In this document: one piece after another, positions 17,087-27,602 of the stretch
How the letters are laid out: each line of letters starts with the position of its first letter
Position numbering within the stretch: position 1 is the first letter of the stretch
Source: Pseudomonas pisciculturae
Lineage (GTDB): Bacteria; Pseudomonadota; Gammaproteobacteria; Pseudomonadales; Pseudomonadaceae
NCBI RefSeq assembly: GCF_015461805.1
Contig: NZ_JACVZE010000002.1
Location: 310,001 to 374,000, forward strand
Reading direction: 5' to 3'
Length of the DNA stretch: 64,000 nt
Notes under the pieces: model-generated
Told to the model about the DNA's origin: nothing
Database searches by the model: none
What the model saw: the letters and a program-made list of their open reading frames with translations, nothing else
Position numbers and translations under genes: made by a program

Positions 17087-17971
17087 TTAGACCGGCGCAG
17101 GCGCCCGGCGCTTATCCGGCTGCTGCCAACCATCCGCCGCCGCTTCTTCAATCGCTTGCTGAATGGCTTTCTTGCGGTGCTCTTCAGCACGACGGCTGAA
17201 GAACCACACCAGGAAGGTCACCAACGATACAGCCAACAAAATCAAGCTAGCCACGGCGTTGATCTCGGGTTTAACCCCAAGGCGCACCGCCGAGAACACT
17301 TCCATCGGCAAGGTGGTGGAGCCCGGGCCGGATACGAAGCTGGCCAGTACCAGGTCATCCAGCGACAGCGCAAACGACATCATGCCGCCCGCCGCCAACG
17401 ATGGCGCGATCATCGGGATGGTGATCAGGAAGAACACCTTCCAGGGCCGCGCGCCCAAATCCATCGCCGCTTCTTCGATCGACAGGTCCAACTCACGCAA
17501 ACGCGCCGATACGACTACCGCCACATACGCCGCACAGAACGTGGTGTGGGCGATCCAGATGGTGACGATGCCACGCTCCTGCGGCCAGCCGATCATCTGC
17601 GCCATGGCGACAAACAGCAGCAACAGCGACAGACCGGTGATCACCTCTGGCATCACCAACGGCGCGGTCACCAGGCCGCCGAACAGCGTGCGGCCCTTGA
17701 ATTGGCTGATGCGGGTCAGCACAAAGGCCGCCAACGTACCCAGCGCCACCGCCGCCACCGCCGTGTAGCAGGCGATTTCCAGGGAGCGCGCCACCGAGCC
17801 CATCAACTGGGTGTTGTCCAGCAGGCCCACGTACCACTTGATCGACCAACCGCCCCACACCGTCACCAGTTTGGATTCGTTGAACGAGTAGATCACCAGG
17901 ATCAGCATCGGCAGGTAGATAAACACCAACCCCGCCACCAGCATGAAGCTTGAGAAACTGACGCGCTTCAT
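17087..17971 (-). CDS. spuH: Polyamine ABC transporter permease (PotI-type)
   Basis: This 294-residue inner-membrane permease has six predicted segments and the EAA loop (EAAMDLGARPWKVFFLITIPMIAPSLAAG). It forms the channel with SpuG for spermidine and putrescine uptake. Its ATG overlaps the spuG stop by four bases (ATGA), so translation is coupled. It is last in the spu transporter operon and is followed by a REPIN. The C-terminal tail (EEHRKKAIQQAIEEAAADGWQQPDKRRAPAPV) is charged and cytoplasmic. Confidence 0.93.
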   Translation of the reverse strand: MKRVSFSSFMLVAGLVFIYLPMLILVIYSFNESKLVTVWGGWSIKWYVGLLDNTQLMGSVARSLEIACYTAVAAVALGTLAAFVLTRISQFKGRTLFGGLVTAPLVMPEVITGLSLLLLFVAMAQMIGWPQERGIVTIWIAHTTFCAAYVAVVVSARLRELDLSIEEAAMDLGARPWKVFFLITIPMIAPSLAAGGMMSFALSLDDLVLASFVSGPGSTTLPMEVFSAVRLGVKPEINAVASLILLAVSLVTFLVWFFSRRAEEHRKKAIQQAIEEAAADGWQQPDKRRAPAPV

Positions 17972-18888
17972 ATCTTGCCCTCCATCTCTTTGGCTTGGCT
18001 GCGGTTGAACAGGATGATCGGCACGATCAGGATCGCCAGCATCACCACCGCCAGGGCAGATGCCACCGGCCAGTCACGGTTGTTGAAGAATTCTTGCCAC
18101 AACACTTTACCGATCATCAGCGTTTCCGGGCCGCCCAGCAGTTCCGGGATCACGAACTCGCCCACCACCGGGATAAACACCAGCATGCAGCCGGCGATGA
18201 TGCCGTTCTTGGACAGTGGCACGGTGATTTTCCAGAAGCTGTTGAAGGTGCTCGACCCCAGGTCAGAAGCGGCTTCCAGCAGGCTCTGATCATGCTTCAC
18301 CAGGTTGGCGTACAGCGGCAGGATCATGAACGGCAGGTACGAATAGACCACGCCGATATACACCGCGATGTTGGTGTTGAGGATCTGCAGCGGTTCGTTG
18401 ATCAGCCCCATGGACATCAGGAAGCCATTGAGTAAGCCGTTGTTGCTGAGGATGCCCATCCACGCATACACGCGGATCAGGATCGCGGTCCAGGTCGGCA
18501 TCATGATCAGCAGCACCAGCACGGTCTGCATCTCTTTGCGCGCGGTAGCAATGGCGTACGCCATCGGGTAGCCGATCAGCAGGCACAGCAGCGTGCTGAA
18601 AAAAGCCATCTTCAGCGAACCCAGGTACGCGGCGATGTACAGCTCGTCACCCGCCAGCAAGCTGTAGTTAGCCAGGTTCAACACCACCTGCAACTTCTGC
18701 TCAACGTAGGTGTAGATCTCGGTGTACGGCGGGATCGCCACGTCGGCTTCGGCAAAGCTGATTTTCAGCACGATAAAAAACGGCAGTGCAAAGAACAGGA
18801 ACAGCCACAGGAACGGAATCCCGATGACCACCTGCTTGCCACTGGGAACGAGGCGGTTCAAGCGCCGCTTGAGCTTTTTTGTGTTCAT
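17968..18888 (-). CDS. spuG: Polyamine ABC transporter permease (PotH-type)
   Basis: This 306-residue inner-membrane permease starts MNTKKLKRRLNRL and carries six predicted membrane segments. The EAA loop (LEAASDLGSSTFNSFWKITVPLSKNGIIAG) contacts the SpuF ATPase. The ATG at 18888 overlaps the spuF stop by four bases. The frame is open to 18924, but that reading lies inside spuF. Coupled overlaps on both sides fix the order spuF-spuG-spuH. Confidence 0.93.
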   Translation of the reverse strand: MNTKKLKRRLNRLVPSGKQVVIGIPFLWLFLFFALPFFIVLKISFAEADVAIPPYTEIYTYVEQKLQVVLNLANYSLLAGDELYIAAYLGSLKMAFFSTLLCLLIGYPMAYAIATARKEMQTVLVLLIMMPTWTAILIRVYAWMGILSNNGLLNGFLMSMGLINEPLQILNTNIAVYIGVVYSYLPFMILPLYANLVKHDQSLLEAASDLGSSTFNSFWKITVPLSKNGIIAGCMLVFIPVVGEFVIPELLGGPETLMIGKVLWQEFFNNRDWPVASALAVVMLAILIVPIILFNRSQAKEMEGKI

Positions 18889-20027
18889 GAGCGAAGTACC
18901 ACGCCGCTGTCGTCTTCCCACCACACGTACACCTGGTCACCCCAGGTTGGGCGCTGACCACGGCGCTCGGCGTTGGCGACGAAGGACTGCACCAGCTTGC
19001 CGCTCGGCAGCTCGACGTAGAACACCGAGTGGCCGCCCAGGTAAGCAATGTCGTGCACCTTGCCGCTGGACCAGTTGTGCTCGCAAGTCGGCATCTCGGT
19101 GGTCACCAGCAGCTTTTCCGGGCGGATGGCGTAGGTCACCGACTTGTCTTCCACCGAGGTGGCGATGCCGTAGCCCACGTAGATGTCGCGATCCAGGTCC
19201 GGGCACTTGAGCACCGCGTGGCCTTCGGCGTCGTCCACCACCTGGGTGTCGAAGATGTTGACGTTGCCGATGAACTCGCACACCAGGCGGCTGGTGGGGG
19301 TTTCGTAGATGTCGATCGGGCTGCCGATCTGGGCGATCCAGCCCAGGTGCATGATCGCGATGCGCTCGGCCATGGTCATGGCCTCTTCCTGGTCGTGGGT
19401 CACCATCACGCAGGTCACGCCAACGCGCTCGATGATCTCTACCAGTTCCAGCTGCATCTGCGAACGCAGTTTCTTGTCGAGGGCGCCCATAGGCTCATCG
19501 AGCAGCAGCAGTTTCGGGCGCTTGGCCAGCGAGCGGGCCAGGGCCACACGCTGGCGCTGGCCACCGGACAACTGGTGCGGCTTGCGCTTGGCGTACTGGC
19601 TCATCTGTACCAGCTTGAGCATCTCGGCCACGCGGGCATCCACTTCGGCTTTTGGGATCTTGTCCTGTTGCAGGCCGAAGGCGATGTTTTGCGCCACGGT
19701 CATGTGCGGGAACAACGCGTAGGACTGGAACATCATGTTGATCGGCCGCTCGTAGGGCGGCATATCGGTGATGTCCACACCGTCGAGGTAGATGCGACCC
19801 TCGGTCGGGCGCTCGAAACCTGCGAGCATGCGCAGCAAGGTGGACTTGCCCGAACCCGAACCGCCGAGCAAGGCGAAGATCTCGCCTTTCTTGATTTCCA
19901 GGGACACATCGTCCACGGCAATCGTCTCGTCGAACTTCTTCGTGACCCGGTCGATTTTGACCAGCACCTTCTTCGGTGTCTGGTCCCCTTCGAGGGCTTT
20001 CTTATAGGCGCCGGAGGCAACTGCCAT
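18885..20027 (-). CDS. spuF: Polyamine ABC transporter ATP-binding protein (PotG-type)
   Basis: The 380-residue ABC ATPase has Walker A GGSGSGKST (near 55), the Q-loop region MMFQSYALFPH, signature LSGGQRQRV, Walker B LLLLDEPMGALD, the switch His in VTHDQEEAMTMAERI and a C-terminal TOBE_2 domain (about 295-378). It energises spermidine/putrescine uptake through SpuG and SpuH. It starts 64 bases after the spuE stop, with a small hairpin in the gap. Confidence 0.95.
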   Translation of the reverse strand: MAVASGAYKKALEGDQTPKKVLVKIDRVTKKFDETIAVDDVSLEIKKGEIFALLGGSGSGKSTLLRMLAGFERPTEGRIYLDGVDITDMPPYERPINMMFQSYALFPHMTVAQNIAFGLQQDKIPKAEVDARVAEMLKLVQMSQYAKRKPHQLSGGQRQRVALARSLAKRPKLLLLDEPMGALDKKLRSQMQLELVEIIERVGVTCVMVTHDQEEAMTMAERIAIMHLGWIAQIGSPIDIYETPTSRLVCEFIGNVNIFDTQVVDDAEGHAVLKCPDLDRDIYVGYGIATSVEDKSVTYAIRPEKLLVTTEMPTCEHNWSSGKVHDIAYLGGHSVFYVELPSGKLVQSFVANAERRGQRPTWGDQVYVWWEDDSGVVLRS

Positions 20028-20053
20028 TTACGAAACTCCCAACAAAAATGTCT

Positions 20054-20074
20054 GTTCGCCCGAAGCAGGCGAAC
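20054..20074 (-). repeat. Intercistronic hairpin between spuE and spuF
   Basis: Perfect 7-base arms GTTCGCC/GGCGAAC with a 7-base loop lie 18 bases after the spuE stop codon on the minus strand. No T-run follows, so it looks more like an mRNA stability or pausing element than a terminator. Confidence 0.6.
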
Positions 20075-20091
20075 CTTGGATAGTTTGAGCT

Positions 20092-21198
<1,107 letters not shown>

Positions 21199-21220
21199 TT
21201 AAATAGTTGGGCCTGAAAGT

Positions 21221-21327
21221 TGTTGCCCGGCAACAAAACCGGCGCGCAACTTACCCTCGATAAACCGATCCGGCAAAACTTTCTGTCATTTAATGTGTGG
21301 GAAGGGGGCACCAGCCCCCTTCCACAG
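21221..21327 (-). repeat. Two hairpins in the spuD-spuE gap
   Basis: A 6-base stem TGTTGC/GCAACA with loop CCG occupies 21221-21235. A REP-like hairpin (TGTGG-GAAGGGGGC, loop ACCA, GCCCCCTTCCACA) occupies about 21296-21327, directly after the spuD stop. The second resembles a degenerate REP palindrome. Neither has a U-tract, so both more likely adjust mRNA stability or partial read-through. Confidence 0.55.
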
Positions 21328-21337
21328 GTTTTAAGGC

Positions 21338-22447
21338 TTATTTGCCCGATTTGATCTTGGTCCAGCTGCGTGTCATTTCACGCTGGGTCGCAGCCGGCAA
21401 ATCCGCAATCGCGTAGAGCTTGGCTTGCACGTCTGCTGGCGGGTAGATGCCTGGGTCGCTGGTGATGTCTTTGTCGACCAGAGCGGTAGCTTTCTCGTTA
21501 CCGTTCGGGAAACGCACGCTGTTGGTGATCGACGCCATGACTTCTGGTTTGAGCAGGTAGTTCATGAACGCGTACGCAGCGTCGACGTTTTCGGCATCTT
21601 TAGGGATGGCGACCATGTCGAAGAAGCTACCAGCGCCTTCTTTCGGAATGTCATAGGCGACCTTGACCTTGCCACCGGCTTCAGCCGCGCGGGACTTGGC
21701 CTGCTGGATGTCACCCGAGTAACCCACGGCGACACAGATGTTGCCGTTGGCGAGGTCCGAGATGTACTTGGACGAGTGGAAGTAGCCAATCGAAGGACGG
21801 ATCTTGAGGAACAGCGCCTCAGCTTGCTTGAGGTCGTCTTTCTTCTGGCTGTCGGTCGGCAGACCGAGGTAATGCAGGGCGATCGGCAACATTTCGGTTG
21901 GCGAATCGAGGAAGCTCACGCCGCAGCTTTTGAGCTTGGCGATGTTTTCAGGCTTGAGCAGCACGTCCCACGAATCGATCTTGTCCACGCCCAGCGCAGC
22001 CTTGACCTTCTCCGGGTTGTAGCCGATACCGATGGAGCCCCACATGTACGGGAAGGCGTGTTTGTTGTCCGGGTCGCTGACCGACACGGCCTTGAGCAGG
22101 GATTTGTTCAGGTTGCCGTAGTTAGGCAGCTTGGACTGGTCCAGCTCCTGGTAGACACCGGCCTTGATCTGCTTGGCGAGGAAGTTGTTCGACGGCACGA
22201 CCACGTCGTAACCGGACTTGCCTGCCAGCAACTTGGCTTCCAGGGTTTCGTTGCTGTCGAAAACGTCGTACACCACTTTGATGCCCGACTCTTTTTCAAA
22301 GTTGGCGATGGTGTCCGGTGCAATGTAGTCGGACCAGTTGTAGACGTGCAGTACTTTGCCGTCTGCCTGGGCCGCGCCCGCCATTGCGCCCATCAGGGAC
22401 AAGGCGAGGAGAGTCTTGCCAGCGTTCTTCAAACCTAATGCCTTCAT
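21338..22447 (-). CDS. spuD: Putrescine-preferring periplasmic binding protein (PotF family)
   Basis: The 369-residue exported protein has a signal peptide ending AAQA. The mature part is [56 protein letters not shown]. It is a tandem paralogue of spuE, alike along the whole length. I chose the ATG at 22447 ([14 protein letters not shown]), which has GGAGC about 10 bases upstream. The usual role is putrescine capture for the SpuFGH channel. Confidence 0.92.
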   Translation of the reverse strand: MKALGLKNAGKTLLALSLMGAMAGAAQADGKVLHVYNWSDYIAPDTIANFEKESGIKVVYDVFDSNETLEAKLLAGKSGYDVVVPSNNFLAKQIKAGVYQELDQSKLPNYGNLNKSLLKAVSVSDPDNKHAFPYMWGSIGIGYNPEKVKAALGVDKIDSWDVLLKPENIAKLKSCGVSFLDSPTEMLPIALHYLGLPTDSQKKDDLKQAEALFLKIRPSIGYFHSSKYISDLANGNICVAVGYSGDIQQAKSRAAEAGGKVKVAYDIPKEGAGSFFDMVAIPKDAENVDAAYAFMNYLLKPEVMASITNSVRFPNGNEKATALVDKDITSDPGIYPPADVQAKLYAIADLPAATQREMTRSWTKIKSGK

Positions 22448-22581
22448 TTGGTGATGCTCCAATTTTTCTTTTTTGGGCCACGTTCTTACATTGATTCTGC
22501 GGCCCGTCTAAAGGGCAACAAAACAGGGCGACAGTCTGGCAAGTTCCGAGGCCGGCTTTCAACCAAAGCCTCATCTAAACT

Positions 22582-22620
22582 GCTCAGCGCGCAGCACCCG
22601 AAAGCCGCTGCGTGCTGAGC
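22582..22620 (-). repeat. Strong intercistronic hairpin between spuC and spuD
   Basis: Fourteen-base arms (22582-22595 and 22607-22620, one G-T pair) enclose an 11-base loop, 7 bases after the spuC stop on the minus strand. No T-run follows. It may protect upstream mRNA or partly terminate, making the binding-protein genes differ in dose from spuBC. Confidence 0.7.
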
Positions 22621-22627
22621 CTAGCAC

Positions 22628-23992
22628 TTAGCCCTGCAATGCCGCCAAAGTCAGGTCCAGGCACTGGCGAGCCTTGGTCACCAGCTCGTCGATCTCCGCC
22701 TGGCTGATCACCAGCGGCGGCGAAATGATCATGGTGTCGCCCACGGCGCGCATGATCAGGCCATTCTCGAAGCAGAAGGTTCGGCAGATCATGCCGGCCC
22801 CGCGGCCTTCATAGCGCTTGCGCGTGGCCTTGTCCTGCACCAACTCAATGGCACCGAGCATGCCCACACCGCGCACTTCACCCACCAGCGGGTGATCAGC
22901 CAGTTCCCTCAGACGTTTCTGCAAATACGGTGCCGTTTCGTCGTGCACACGGTTAACGATTTTTTCATCACGCATGATCCGGATGTTTTCCAGGGCCACT
23001 GCGGCGGCCACCGGGTGACCGGAGTAGGTGAAACCGTGGTTGAAATCGCCGCCTTCGTTCAGCACCTCGACCACTTCGTCGCGCACGATCAGGCCACCCA
23101 TGGGGATGTAGCCCGAGGTCAGGCCCTTGGCGATGGTCATCATGTGCGGCTTGAGGTCGTAGAAATCGCTACCGAACCACTCACCGGTACGGCCAAACCC
23201 GCAGATCACTTCGTCGGCGACAAACAGGATGTCGTACTTGGCGAGGATTTCCTTGATGCGCGGCCAGTAGCTGGCAGGCGGCACGATCACGCCGCCAGCA
23301 CCCTGGATCGGCTCGGCAATAAACGCACCGACGTTGTCTACGCCCAGTTCGAGGATCTTCTCTTCCAACTGGTTGGCGGCCCAGATCCCGAACTCTTCAG
23401 GGCTCATGTCGCCGCCTTCGCCAAACCAGTACGGCTGCGCGATGTGGGTGATGCCCGGGATCGGCAAATCACCTTGTTCGTGCATATAAGTCATGCCGCC
23501 CAGGCTGGCGCCGGCCACGGTGGAGCCGTGGTAGCCATTCTTGCGGCTGATGATGGTTTTTTTGTTTGGCTGGCCCTTGATCGCCCAGTAGTGGCGGACC
23601 ATGCGCAACATGGTGTCGTTGCCTTCGGAGCCAGACCCGGTGAAGAACACGTGGTTCATACCGGCGGGCGCGATGTCGGAAATGGCCTTGGCCAGCTCCA
23701 GCACCGGCGGGTGAGCGGTCTGGAAGAACAGGTTGTAGTACGGCAGTTCTTTCATTTGTTTGGCGGCGGCGTCAGCCAGTTCATCGCGACCGTAACCGAT
23801 CGCCACGCACCACAGGCCGGCCATGCCGTCGAGGATCTTGTTGCCTTCGCTGTCCCACAGGTAAACGCCATGGGCTTTGGTAATGATGCGCGGGCCTTTC
23901 TCTTTCAATTGCTTGAAGTCGCTGAACGGCGCCAGGTGGTGATCACTGCTCAAGGCTTGCCATTCACGGGTTTGCGGGTTGTTGCTGGACAT
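22628..23992 (-). CDS. spuC: Polyamine:pyruvate aminotransferase
   Basis: This 454-residue class III PLP aminotransferase has the cofactor lysine in MTIAKGLTSGYIPMGG (near 290), the VADEVICGFGRTGEWFG block and HHLAPFSDFKQLKEKGPRI at the N-terminus typical of putrescine/beta-alanine:pyruvate aminotransferases. SpuC transaminates putrescine (or its gamma-glutamyl derivative) with pyruvate. It follows spuB by 58 bases and precedes spuD across 180 bases that hold a strong hairpin. Confidence 0.93.
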   Translation of the reverse strand: MSSNNPQTREWQALSSDHHLAPFSDFKQLKEKGPRIITKAHGVYLWDSEGNKILDGMAGLWCVAIGYGRDELADAAAKQMKELPYYNLFFQTAHPPVLELAKAISDIAPAGMNHVFFTGSGSEGNDTMLRMVRHYWAIKGQPNKKTIISRKNGYHGSTVAGASLGGMTYMHEQGDLPIPGITHIAQPYWFGEGGDMSPEEFGIWAANQLEEKILELGVDNVGAFIAEPIQGAGGVIVPPASYWPRIKEILAKYDILFVADEVICGFGRTGEWFGSDFYDLKPHMMTIAKGLTSGYIPMGGLIVRDEVVEVLNEGGDFNHGFTYSGHPVAAAVALENIRIMRDEKIVNRVHDETAPYLQKRLRELADHPLVGEVRGVGMLGAIELVQDKATRKRYEGRGAGMICRTFCFENGLIMRAVGDTMIISPPLVISQAEIDELVTKARQCLDLTLAALQG

Positions 23993-24050
23993 ACCGATCT
24001 CCTAGACTTTTCAGTGAAGGGCGCGCCGTGTGAAGGGCGCGCCCGGCGCA

Positions 24051-25409
24051 TCAGACGGCGAAGAGCAGGAATTCCCGCTCCCACGAACTGATCACGCGCT
24101 TGAAGTTTTCATGCTCGGCCCGCTTGACCGCGACGTAGCCTGTGATGAATTTCTGACCCAGGTATTTCTCGATGGTCTTGCTGTTTTCCATGCGTTCCAG
24201 GGCGTCTTCGATGGTCAACGGCAGGCGCAGGTTGCGTCGCTCGTAACCACGACCGACCACCGGTGCGCTCGGGTTATGGCCTTCGACCATGCCGATGTAG
24301 CCGCACAACAAGCTGGCGGCAATCGCCAGGTACGGGTTGGCGTCGGCGCCCGGCAGGCGGTTTTCGACGCGACGGTTCTGCGGGCCGGCATCCGGTACGC
24401 GCAGGCCGACGGTGCGGTTCTCTTCGCCCCATTCCACGTTCACCGGCGCCGAGGTGTCGGGCAGGAAGCGGCGGAACGAGTTCACGTTGGGGGCGAACAG
24501 CGGCAGCAATTCCGGGATGAATTTCTGCAAGCCGCCAATGTGGTTGAGGAACAGCTGGCTCATGGTCCCGTCTTCATTGGAGAAGACGTTCTTGCCGGTG
24601 TTGATGTCGATGATGCTCTGGTGCAGGTGCATCGCACTGCCGGGCTCGCCGGTCATCGGCTTGGCCATGAAGGTGGCGGCCACATTGTGCTTGAGCGCGG
24701 CTTCGCGCATGGTGCGTTTGAACACCAAAATCTGGTCAGCCAGGGACAGCGCATCGCCGTGACGGAAGTTGATTTCCATCTGCGCGGTGCCGTCTTCGTG
24801 GATCAGGGTATCGAGGTCCAGCTCCTGCAGTTCGCACCAGTCGTAGACGTCTTCGAACAACGGGTCGAATTCGTTGGCTGCTTCTATAGAGAAGGACTGG
24901 CGACCCGTCTCCGGGCGCCCGGAACGGCCAATCGGCGGTTGCAGCGGGAAGTCCGGGTCTTCGCAGCGTTTGGTCAGGTAGAACTCCATCTCCGGCGCCA
25001 CGATAGGCTGCCAGCCTTTGTCGGAGTACAGCTTGAGGACTTTCTTGAGCACGTTGCGCGGCGACAGCTCTATCGGGTTGCCTTGCTTGTCGTAGGTGTC
25101 GTGGATCACCTGGGCGGTGGGCTCGATGGCCCAGGGCACCAGGAATACCGCGTTCTGGTCGGGGCGGCAGATCATGTCGATGTCGGCCGGGTCGAGCAAT
25201 TCGTAGTAGATGTCGTCTTCGACATAGTCGCCGGTCACGGTCTGCAACAGAACGCTCTCGGGCAGGCGCATGCCTTTTTCGGCGATGAACTTGTTGGTCG
25301 GCGAAATCTTGCCCCGGGTGATACCGGTGAGGTCGCCAATCATGCATTCGACTTCTGTGATCTTGTGGTCTTTCAACCAATCGGTGAGCTGGTCGAGGTT
25401 GTTACTCAT
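24051..25409 (-). CDS. spuB: Glutamine synthetase-family gamma-glutamylpolyamine synthetase
   Basis: This 452-residue GS-fold ligase has the metal-binding EMEFYLTKR segment (near 145), IHEDGTAQMEINFRHGDAL, the HLHQSI block and NRRVENRLPGADANPYLAIAASL. It belongs to the PuuA/SpuB group that joins glutamate to a polyamine amine with ATP. I use the ATG at 25409 (MSNNLDQLTDWLKDH); the frame opens at 25442. It is first in the minus-strand spu operon. The exact polyamine preference relative to SpuI cannot be read from sequence. Confidence 0.92.
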   Translation of the reverse strand: MSNNLDQLTDWLKDHKITEVECMIGDLTGITRGKISPTNKFIAEKGMRLPESVLLQTVTGDYVEDDIYYELLDPADIDMICRPDQNAVFLVPWAIEPTAQVIHDTYDKQGNPIELSPRNVLKKVLKLYSDKGWQPIVAPEMEFYLTKRCEDPDFPLQPPIGRSGRPETGRQSFSIEAANEFDPLFEDVYDWCELQELDLDTLIHEDGTAQMEINFRHGDALSLADQILVFKRTMREAALKHNVAATFMAKPMTGEPGSAMHLHQSIIDINTGKNVFSNEDGTMSQLFLNHIGGLQKFIPELLPLFAPNVNSFRRFLPDTSAPVNVEWGEENRTVGLRVPDAGPQNRRVENRLPGADANPYLAIAASLLCGYIGMVEGHNPSAPVVGRGYERRNLRLPLTIEDALERMENSKTIEKYLGQKFITGYVAVKRAEHENFKRVISSWEREFLLFAV

Positions 25410-26006
25410 AAATGCCTCTGGGCTGGGTTTCCTGGCATCCATTAAAGGCCAGGCGTTGGTTGACGCAGCATCCGCGTCGTTTTTTCATTCAGGGTAGGAG
25501 CTTACCTGCCATTTGCTGCAGCGTTGCATTCCTCACGCCAAAGTTGTGCGCAATCTTGAGCAACACACTGGGCGAGCGCGGTTGAGCGGTAGATGAGGAG
25601 GCAAAAAAGAGGTCGGCCCGAGCGTCAAGAATATTGGCCGGGGCGCGGGCGATGCCGCAGGAGGAATGTACGGATGACACAGCCCGGCGCAAGCGGGCCA
25701 AGACGCCGTTGGGCGGCAGGTGACACATGAAGCACCCCGGTATTATTGCTGTTATGGGTTTGAATCGAGCTTAGCCTTGTTCATTTTTTTACACAACACC
25801 CCCGTAAAAAATACAACACGGCCCGCTCAAGCCTGCGAGTCCTACTGACTTCAAACTCAAAAAACCGCCCCAAAAAGCCCCAAAAATGCCTTCACGGCGC
25901 TTTTTTAGGGCAAAAAAGGCCTCGCTTGACTTCGGCATGCCGTTCGGGTTGACTGAAACCAGAAAAGATCAATGATTGATATTTTTAACAACAAAGGTGT
26001 TGCATC
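25410..26006. other. spuB-spuI divergent intergenic region (597 bases), no gene supported
   Basis: The right half is A+T rich with runs of A and C and holds a perfect palindrome ATCAAT-G-ATTGAT at 25968-25980, 26 bases before spuI, a possible operator. A minus-strand 79-codon frame (25489-25728) has no recognisable family or ribosome site. The class I glutamine amidotransferase spuA found beside these genes in P. aeruginosa is not here. Confidence 0.6.
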
Positions 26007-27383
26007 ATGTCGGTACCCCCGCGTGCCGTTCAGCTTAACGAAGCGAACGCGTTCCTTAAGGATCATCCTGAGGTTCTGTACGTAGACCTTCTAATTGCGG
26101 ATATGAATGGTGTGGTGCGCGGCAAGCGCATCGAACGCACCAGCCTCCACAAGGTTTACGAGAAGGGCATTAACCTGCCTGCCTCTTTATTTGCCCTGGA
26201 TATCAACGGCTCGACGGTGGAAAGCACCGGCCTGGGTCTGGACATCGGTGATGCTGACCGAATCTGTTATCCGATCCCCGACACCCTGTGCAACGAGCCT
26301 TGGCAAAAGCGCCCTACCGCGCAACTGCTGATGACCATGCACGAACTTGAAGGTGAACCTTTCTTCGCCGATCCGCGTGAAGTGCTCCGCCAAGTTGTAA
26401 GCAAATTTGACGACCTCGGTCTGACCATCTGCGCTGCCTTCGAGCTTGAGTTCTACCTGATCGACCAGGAGAACGTGAACGGCCGCCCACAACCGCCCCG
26501 CTCGCCGATCTCCGGCAAACGCCCGCACTCGACACAGGTCTACCTGATCGACGACCTCGACGAATACGTCGACTGCCTCCAGGACATTCTGGAAGGTGCA
26601 AAAGAGCAAGGCATCCCGGCCGACGCCATCGTCAAGGAAAGTGCCCCGGCCCAGTTCGAAGTGAACCTGCACCACGTCGCCGACCCGATCAAGGCTTGCG
26701 ACTACGCGGTACTGCTCAAGCGCCTGATCAAGAACATCGCCTACGACCATGAGATGGACACCACCTTCATGGCCAAGCCTTACCCAGGCCAGGCAGGCAA
26801 CGGTTTGCACGTACACATCTCCATTCTGGACAAGGACGGCAAGAACATCTTTGCCAGTGAGGATCCCGAGCAGAACGCCGCATTGCGTCACGCGATCGGC
26901 GGTGTGCTGGAGACCCTACCTGCTCAAATGGCGTTCCTGTGCCCCAACGTCAACTCCTACCGTCGTTTCGGCGCACAGTTCTACGTGCCGAACTCGCCGT
27001 GCTGGGGCCTCGACAACCGCACCGTGGCGATTCGCGTACCGACCGGCTCATCCGATGCCGTACGTATCGAACACCGCGTGGCCGGCGCCGATGCCAACCC
27101 TTACCTGCTGATGGCTTCGGTATTGGCGGGCGTGCACCACGGCCTGACCAACAAGATCGAGCCTGGCGCACCGGTGGAAGGCAACAGCTACGAGCAAAAC
27201 GAACAAAGCCTGCCGAACAACCTGCGTGATGCCCTGCGCGAGTTGGACGACAGCGAGGTGATGGCCAAGTACATCGATCCTAAGTACATCGATATCTTCG
27301 TCGCCTGTAAGGAAAGTGAGCTGGAAGAGTTTGAACATTCCATCTCTGACCTTGAGTACAACTGGTATCTGCATACCGTTTAA
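26007..27383 (+). CDS. spuI: Glutamine synthetase-family gamma-glutamylpolyamine synthetase, divergent copy
   Basis: This 458-residue GS-fold ligase is paralogous to spuB (AFLKDHPEVLYVDLLIADMNGVVRGKRIER start; AAFELEFYLID metal site; GNGLHVHISILDKDG; HRVAGADANPYLLMASVL). By position and family it is SpuI, which gamma-glutamylates polyamines and monoamines in Pseudomonas. The start follows a weak purine tract (AACAAAGGTG). It diverges from the spuB operon and ends at a strong terminator. Confidence 0.92.
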   Translation: MSVPPRAVQLNEANAFLKDHPEVLYVDLLIADMNGVVRGKRIERTSLHKVYEKGINLPASLFALDINGSTVESTGLGLDIGDADRICYPIPDTLCNEPWQKRPTAQLLMTMHELEGEPFFADPREVLRQVVSKFDDLGLTICAAFELEFYLIDQENVNGRPQPPRSPISGKRPHSTQVYLIDDLDEYVDCLQDILEGAKEQGIPADAIVKESAPAQFEVNLHHVADPIKACDYAVLLKRLIKNIAYDHEMDTTFMAKPYPGQAGNGLHVHISILDKDGKNIFASEDPEQNAALRHAIGGVLETLPAQMAFLCPNVNSYRRFGAQFYVPNSPCWGLDNRTVAIRVPTGSSDAVRIEHRVAGADANPYLLMASVLAGVHHGLTNKIEPGAPVEGNSYEQNEQSLPNNLRDALRELDDSEVMAKYIDPKYIDIFVACKESELEEFEHSISDLEYNWYLHTV

Positions 27384-27398
27384 TCGGTGGTTGCATTG

Positions 27399-27438
27399 AA
27401 AAAAGCTGCAGGTTTTATAGCCTGTGGCTTTTTTTTGG
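27399..27438 (+). terminator. Rho-independent terminator of spuI
   Basis: A 9-base stem AGCTGCAGG/CCTGTGGCT (two wobble pairs) with loop TTTTATAG is followed by a run of eight T, 18 bases after the stop. Confidence 0.9.
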
Positions 27439-27465
27439 GTTTTTTCCGGTAGACCGAGTGGGCTT

Positions 27466-27539
27466 CATCGCAGGCAAGCCAGCTCCCACATTTTGATCTG
27501 TGAACACATTTAAGGGTGGGAGCTGGCTTGCCTGCGATG
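27466..27539. repeat. REP pair in tail-to-tail orientation, GGAGCTGGCTTGCC subtype
   Basis: Arms run ATCGCAGGCAAGCCAGCTCC then GGAGCTGGCTTGCCTGCGAT, so the GTGGGAG ends face inward, opposite to most pairs in the window. Confidence 0.88.
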
Positions 27540-27602
27540 GGGCCCTGGCAGACAACACAGATTCCTGCTCATACAATGCCCCCTGCCTTGTAGGAGACTT
27601 CC

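Noticed and set aside
24030..25445. 471-codon open frame on the plus strand
   Set aside because: Antisense to spuB, whose glutamine synthetase motifs are clear.
25489..25728. 79-codon frame upstream of spuB as a spuA remnant
   Set aside because: No amidotransferase motif (no GxCxG nucleophile block) and no ribosome site, so it cannot be supported as a remnant or gene.
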